From positions 2,731 to 15,088 of the forward strand of contig UZAE01014344.1 of NCBI GenBank assembly GCA_900617975.1: DNA of 12,358 nucleotides. Direction: 5' to 3'. The notes beneath the pieces are model-generated. The model did not search any database. It was given only the letters and a program-made list of their open reading frames with translations, and was not told the origin of the DNA. Origin of the DNA: Rodentolepis nana (Eukaryota; Platyhelminthes; Cestoda; Cyclophyllidea; Hymenolepididae). Positions 8,587 to 12,358 of this stretch are shown piece after piece (the first letter of the stretch is position 1; each line of letters opens with the position of its first letter). Made by a program: the position numbers and the translations under genes.

Positions 8587-8608
8587 GAGGAGAGAGAGAG
8601 AGAGAGAG
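8587..8608 (+). repeat. (GA)n microsatellite in the presumed hyccin 3' UTR
   Basis: AG dinucleotides are repeated with only a G doublet at the edges. On the gene strand this is a CT tract between the stop codon and the polyadenylation signal. Confidence 0.9.
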
Positions 8609-8673
8609 GTGAAGTGGAGAAAGGAAAAAAAGAAAATACAAGAAAAGAATCTCAATACAAATACTATCACATG

Positions 8674-9261
8674 TTATTTTCCAGTCCGAGATCTGCTCCA
8701 AAACCGCCTATAATAAGGTATGCTATCGTGGTTAAGACTTTGTGTCGACGGAGACAGTGCTTTGTGAAGATTCTCTGCACTCCTAGCTATTACCCAGTCA
8801 CCACCAAACCCATCTGGTTTGTCCTCATGGGGATAAATTTGATGAAGATGTCGGCTGTGTGAAGCGGCGGGTTCTTTGTGGTTGTGAAGAAGATGACGTT
8901 TTCGCTTACCTGTTTGGTCATAAGAATGTGCATCAGCGATGGGAATATCTTCTGCGACGGGTTCAGCTTTGAAGTTAGCATTAGTGAAAATGGAAGGTCG
9001 ATGTCCTCCAGGGTGAGCATAAACCGGATCTGCAGAATTTCCACTAGCTTCATCAGAGTTTGAGGAAGTGGAAACGTCGTTGAGATCATCGGATGTGAGA
9101 CGGACTCGTCGATATAGAGGGACCAATGCAACGACGTTGGCGGTTGTGGGGGTGTTTAGACGAAGACGCCAGGCGTTTCGAACAGCACCCACAACCAATA
9201 AGACAGAGGCGAAGCAGTGGTAACTTGCGTATCGCTCAAGTTTCGGAAGTAGCACTTTTAC
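8674..9261 (-). CDS. FAM126A: Hyccin last exon (C-terminal 195 residues)
   Basis: On the minus strand the acceptor CCCTTCTCATTTTCAG ends at 9262 and the exon opens with GTA AAA GTG in phase 0. It runs open to TAA at 8676-8674. The first 35 residues hold the conserved LLVVGAVRNAW helix. The next part (RRVRLTSDDLND then a Ser-rich stretch) resembles the segment following it in vertebrate hyccin. The remaining tail is rich in His, Ser, Lys and Arg and looks disordered. No good splice donor precedes the stop, so I take this as the terminal exon. Confidence 0.68.
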   Translation of the reverse strand, partial: VKVLLPKLERYASYHCFASVLLVVGAVRNAWRLRLNTPTTANVVALVPLYRRVRLTSDDLNDVSTSSNSDEASGNSADPVYAHPGGHRPSIFTNANFKAEPVAEDIPIADAHSYDQTGKRKRHLLHNHKEPAASHSRHLHQIYPHEDKPDGFGGDWVIARSAENLHKALSPSTQSLNHDSIPYYRRFWSRSRTGK

Positions 9262-12114
9262 CTGAAAATGAGAAGGGAAAAAATGAAATTGAACTACCAC
9301 GTACAAATTAGTATTCAGAGTAGGCATTCTCATGCCCTTAAAAATGAAGATCAAACACTATCGATTTTTAATAGTAAACAATCAAATTTCATCAGCTGGG
9401 CTTTTTTAAGCTATTAATTTAACAATTCGTTAATGAATCTTAGCACATACCGCTTTAAACACTAATTACATCACCAAGTTTCTGTTTCAATGGACTTTCC
9501 TCCATACACAGCTCCTTTTTAGGCACGTAGTCGGCTGTTTTAACTTCTATTCGATTCATTTAGTCGTTATATGGCCCAATTCGCTTTCTATGCATGGTAG
9601 TTGATCTGCATATACGCGTATCTTTATTTGCCTATGGTATGTTTCGCATTAATCGACTTAAATCACCCAAATACAAATAGGACTGAATACATTCAGGCTT
9701 ACTTCCGCAATGGACGTTGAGATCAAAAAGTACTCAGTGCGGTATATGGCGAAAAGGAAACTTAAGTCCCCACCTACATTTGCTAATTATCAAACACCTT
9801 TAACCGCTTAAGCCACACACACATTTGTACTTCCTTAAGTTTGCAAGCTCACACCATTTGGCACATGAGCTGCTTCCAAATGTTCTCACATTACCCAACA
9901 GAAACACCTTCGAGCTTTAATCAGGCACAATTTTAGCCGATCTTTGGAGGATAGAAAAATGTGCTTTCCAATCGCTTTCTGTCGCCTATGTTAAATGCTG
10001 ATACGCACTTGGTAAGGTAATGCAATCGGAATCAAAGAAAATATGTGAACTGCACAACAACCAAAAGCTTAAAATGCGGTTTAATAATACTAATGGATTC
10101 CAAATGCATCAATTAAGACGCGCACCACTTTCGTCTTATCTACTGAGACGGAGAGAGAGAGAAGAGCAAAGCGCACACACACACACACACACACACACAA
10201 CGTCGCAGTGTGCTTGAGAAAGCCAAGCGCTTGCTAAAATTAATGTCTCATTAAATTCAAAACTCACCTCTCCTTCCTACAAGCAACTAAGGGTATGCAC
10301 AGACAAAAAAAGCTAAAATTTGCTCATTTGCAAGTGGAAGCTTTAAAATCCAGCGAAGAATAATAATAATATTGCTATTCAAATACGTTCAGAACAACTA
10401 GCGAACTCCATTCAGATGTTTTTGAGGCCACTGCATTTGAATTCGGCTTGCGCGCAAGCCGAATTCAACTATGACATTTCACCTCTCTATCTCTCTCTCT
10501 CTCTCTCTGATCAAAGTTCACCTTCCTACGGATTATTTACTTACACTGGCCACCAACTTGTCACTGCTACTCCCAGGTCGCTGTAAAAATAACAAGATGC
10601 CAAAAAATTGATTTCCACGCTCCAACCTTGAAAACTTCGTTCTCCCACGTTCTGTCAAAATTAAATTTGCCTACTACTTGCAATTCTTGGCATTCTGAAT
10701 TGGAAATGGTGGCTATTTATTGTTAACACCCATTTCAGGCGACAATTCTCTGGGATCTTAACTATATACGCACTTGCAGTTTGCCATCTTCGAGATGAGT
10801 GCTTCTATTTTCCCACAGAATGAGGCTATATCCCTCAAATCCCCCAATCGTCTTTCTGCCTTATCAGGGGTGACATATGCAGAAGTCAGACAGTTGGCTT
10901 TTATTATTTAATACAGTGGCATTGATGAAATGTAAGCTTATTTTCGGCTTCAAAATAAAGCAACTCTCGCTTAGCTAACCATGAGAGCCTCTGTTAGTAA
11001 AGTCCGATTTAGTAAATAGCGTTTGTATGCAGAATGAACAAAATGCCTTAGAAACGTACCATTTGATCACGGAGACCCTCCATCTGCTTCGAAACATCAG
11101 TTTTCTGATCCATAAGTTGAACAAGATCGAAATCTAATATGTAGAGCAATTTATCAAGTCCAATAGCCAACTCAATCATCAGCGTTAAATGCTGATGATG
11201 AGCACAAGGGAGAACCCTTCGATTATTCAATGTTGTCAAGCGTTCTACCATATCACAGTAGGTCTTGATTGAGAGTAATACGACAGCCTGCTGTTCCTCT
11301 GTGCCTTCCACAAACTGCCTAGCCATAGCATCCACATAAATTCTCACTATACATGATGTATCAATGTCAGAAAAAGATGTTGACGAGGATTGGGAGGTGG
11401 TTCCACTTGTCAAAGCTGAGGGTGTTGTATTGAATTTAATTGTGGAGGTAGAGGAATTATTCGTCATTTTTGGCTGTGGGACAGGCTTGGAGATATTGAA
11501 TGGGGGAGTGTGGTAGACGGAGGGAACTCGGTAATCTGGCAAGCTACCTGACCCATTGGCATAGAGTTCAGGACATCGAACGAAAGCGGGTGCAAGTTGG
11601 CAGAATTCGGAGAGAAGGAATGCGAGGGATTCGAGGGGATTGTTAGTCATGGGAGGACCATCACCTACGGTGAAAAATAGATGAGACGATCGTCTAAATG
11701 GTGATGAGGGGGGCTTCGCTCCTCCAGTCGCTTTTTCTACGAGGGCCAATTTCTCGACACTGAGACGAAGGAGGTAAGTATGCAGCATAGTGGGGAGTAG
11801 GAGAGTGACAAAGAATTTGGATTTTTTGTCGCCAGACAAGTAAGCATCGTAGAATGTTCGGCAGATGGAGTGGATCTCATCGAGAGACGACCAATCTATG
11901 AAGATTTTGACGATGCCCTCTACCACTTCCACATCATACATCAATTTGCAACTCTCTCGTACATCTTTGCTGCGTGGCTGAAAGGAGTAGTTTTTAAACC
12001 ACTGGAAGAGATCTTGAATCTTTGCCCTTACGTTCTAATAAGGAAAAAGGGCAAAAATATCTGTTATTCCCGAAAAAACATATAAAGAAATTTAAAATGA
12101 TTGTAACATACCAT
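8674..12114 (-). CDS. FAM126A: Hyccin/FAM126 family protein, multi-exon gene
   Basis: Hyccin binds TTC7 and, with EFR3, holds PI4-kinase IIIalpha at the plasma membrane, where it makes PI4P; this is known from animals and yeast-like systems. Proposed coding exons on the minus strand are 12114-12112, 12034-11060, 10580-10545, possibly 10276-10268, and 9261-8674. All have GT-AG borders and phase 0, giving about 536 residues against roughly 520 in human hyccin. Family resemblance is in three places. Residues 57-89 (SICRTFYDAYLSGD to PTMLHTYL) match the helical block before the first conserved hydrophobic run. PSVYHTP at 172-178 matches the family's PSVYHEP. The start of the last exon contains LLVVGAVRNAW, matching the family's LLVANAIKASL-type helix. 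A Ser/Thr-rich insert lies near residues 193-222 and the C-terminus is polar and low-complexity, as in other hyccins. The symbol is the vertebrate one; invertebrates carry a single FAM126-type gene. The sequence is divergent, so the middle exons are the least certain part. Confidence 0.72.
10174..10199 (+). repeat. (CA)13 microsatellite in hyccin intron
   Basis: Thirteen uninterrupted CA units lie just downstream of a short GA run at 10150-10162, both within the proposed intron between the 9-nt and last exons. Confidence 0.95.
10268..10276 (-). CDS. FAM126A: Possible 9-nt hyccin microexon
   Basis: On the minus strand TTGCTTGTAG is followed by GAAGGAGAG and then the strong donor GTGAGT. A longer exon ending at this donor in phase 0 is ruled out by TAG immediately upstream. 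Nine bases keep the frame and would add Glu-Gly-Glu. The site pair is good but so short an exon cannot be confirmed from sequence alone. Confidence 0.3.
10437..10468. repeat. Perfect 32-bp palindrome
   Basis: The 16 bases TTGAATTCGGCTTGCG (10437-10452) are followed with no spacer by their exact reverse complement to 10468. The core is TTGCGCGCAA and both arms carry GAATTC. It lies in a hyccin intron, 22 bp from a CT microsatellite. See the findings for natural and artefactual explanations. Confidence 0.97.
10483..10508 (+). repeat. (CT)n microsatellite in hyccin intron
   Basis: CT repeats with a single A interruption near the start; 10491-10508 is uninterrupted. It sits between the 32-bp palindrome and the 36-nt microexon. 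Confidence 0.95.
10545..10580 (-). CDS. FAM126A: 36-nt hyccin microexon
   Basis: On the minus strand CTTGTTATTTTTACAG is a clean acceptor, followed by 36 bases encoding RPGSSSDKLVAS and then the consensus donor GTAAGT at 10544-10539. Length is a multiple of three and both borders are phase 0, matching the exons on either side, so it could be included or skipped without changing frame. The sequence has no counterpart that I recognise in other hyccins. Confidence 0.55.
11060..12034 (-). CDS. FAM126A: Hyccin main exon (325 residues, N-terminal conserved domain)
   Basis: On the minus strand the acceptor CCCTTTTTCCTTATTAG ends at 12035 and the exon opens AAC GTA AGG in phase 0, giving NVRAKIQDLFQWF, comparable to the VVEEWLSEF region at the start of vertebrate hyccin. 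The TTG/ATG at 11944/11941 is internal, not the start. The exon stays open for 975 nt and ends ATG at 11062-11060 before the donor GTACGT. It carries the strongest family signals: SICRTFYDAYLSGD, PTMLHTYL, PSVYHTP, and a later helical block RVLPCAHHQHLTLMIELAIG. A Ser/Thr/Asn-rich insert separates the last two. Confidence 0.75.
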
Positions 12115-12124
12115 TCAAGCTTTC
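12112..12124 (-). CDS. FAM126A: Hyccin first exon: start codon directly before the donor
   Basis: On the minus strand GAAAGCTTGAATG is preceded by TTTAGTTTCAG (a 3' splice-site-like sequence ending at 12125) and followed by the donor GTATGT at 12111-12106. The ATG at 12114-12112 forms the last codon of the exon, and splicing across the 77-nt intron to 12034 joins it in frame to NVRAKIQDLF. Only the ATG is coding. The residue count from this start to the conserved block fits vertebrate hyccin well. An acceptor this close upstream suggests either a short cis-spliced leader exon or a spliced-leader trans-splice site. Confidence 0.5.
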
Positions 12125-12294
12125 CTGAAACTAAAGTTATAACTAAGCCAGCACTCATTTAATAAAGTGACAAAGAAAACTGCCATTCGCAATACAAATG
12201 CTCTAACTGTCTGGATTGAGCGGTCTGCATATCGGGCACCATAGATGGTCTAGGTCTTGGCACGAATTAAAAACTCAGTTTTATAATCAGTGAG

Positions 12295-12358
12295 TGGGGT
12301 GTGCGATTGACTTACCTGCACGTGGTGCACCCTGGCCAACGTATACTCATACGGCAAA
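12295..12358 (+). repeat. Dispersed repeat, copy C (truncated by window edge)
   Basis: TGGGGTGTGCGA, GACTTACCTGCACGTGG, TGCACCCTGG and CAACGTATACTCATACGGC align base for base with copies A and B apart from a few changes. It continues past the window end. It lies about 180 bp upstream of the hyccin start codon and points away from that gene. Confidence 0.8.

Noticed and set aside
8426..9311. Plus-strand frames at 8426-8713, 8545-8862, 8878-9063 and 9126-9311
   Set aside because: They are shadows of the hyccin last exon and its 3' UTR, partly produced by the GA microsatellite.
11939..11944. Hyccin starting at the TTG/ATG at 11944-11939
   Set aside because: The frame continues upstream with family-like sequence to a clean acceptor at 12035, so these codons are internal.
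11870..12085. 71-codon plus-strand frame opposite the hyccin N-terminus
   Set aside because: It is antisense to a well-supported exon and has no features of its own.
1..12358. CRISPR array, tRNA, rRNA or hammerhead ribozyme
   Set aside because: No regularly spaced direct repeats with unique spacers, no cloverleaf with a T-loop signature, no rRNA core motifs, and no CTGATGA...GAAA arrangement were seen.

Overview
The window is eukaryotic and looks like nuclear DNA of a flatworm, most likely a tapeworm. It is AT-rich, mostly non-coding, full of microsatellites and dispersed repeats, and has one gene split by GT-AG introns, including a 77-nt first intron and at least one probable microexon. There are no operons, ribosome-binding sites or prokaryotic gene spacing. 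The flatworm assignment is inference from gene structure and general character, not from a diagnostic marker.

Layout. 1-197 is a minus-strand copy of a dispersed repeat, cut by the window edge. 198-1314 is AT-rich DNA with nothing recognisable. 1320-1632 is a probable small non-autonomous transposon with 18-bp terminal inverted repeats and a 5-bp target duplication. About 140 nt later, 1773-2984 is an intact, intronless 403-codon reading frame, visibly richer in GC than its surroundings, with a highly protein-like sequence and an Arg-rich tail. It reads like the capsid of a small RNA virus (partiti-like is my best guess) and is the best candidate for an endogenous viral element. 2985-4798 is non-coding apart from a possible retroelement scrap and a perfect hairpin. 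4799-5160 is a plus-strand copy of the dispersed repeat with an internal triplication. 5161-8484 is non-coding with several GC-richer patches (5165-5300, 5938-6150, 7120-7300), probably old repeats, and long C and G runs.

8485-12126 on the minus strand is a hyccin/FAM126 gene: polyadenylation signal, C-terminal exon (9261-8674), a 36-nt microexon (10580-10545), a possible 9-nt microexon (10276-10268), a large N-terminal exon (12034-11060), and a start codon that forms the last three bases of a tiny first exon (12114-12112). All proposed junctions are phase 0 and the model gives about 536 residues, close to the size of vertebrate hyccin. A third copy of the dispersed repeat starts about 180 bp upstream of that start codon and runs off the window end.

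Functionally only two protein-coding units are supported. Hyccin is a host housekeeping gene, a subunit of the plasma-membrane PI4-kinase IIIalpha complex. The virus-like reading frame is an apparent guest with no visible link to it. The rest is repeat-dominated intergenic and intronic DNA.
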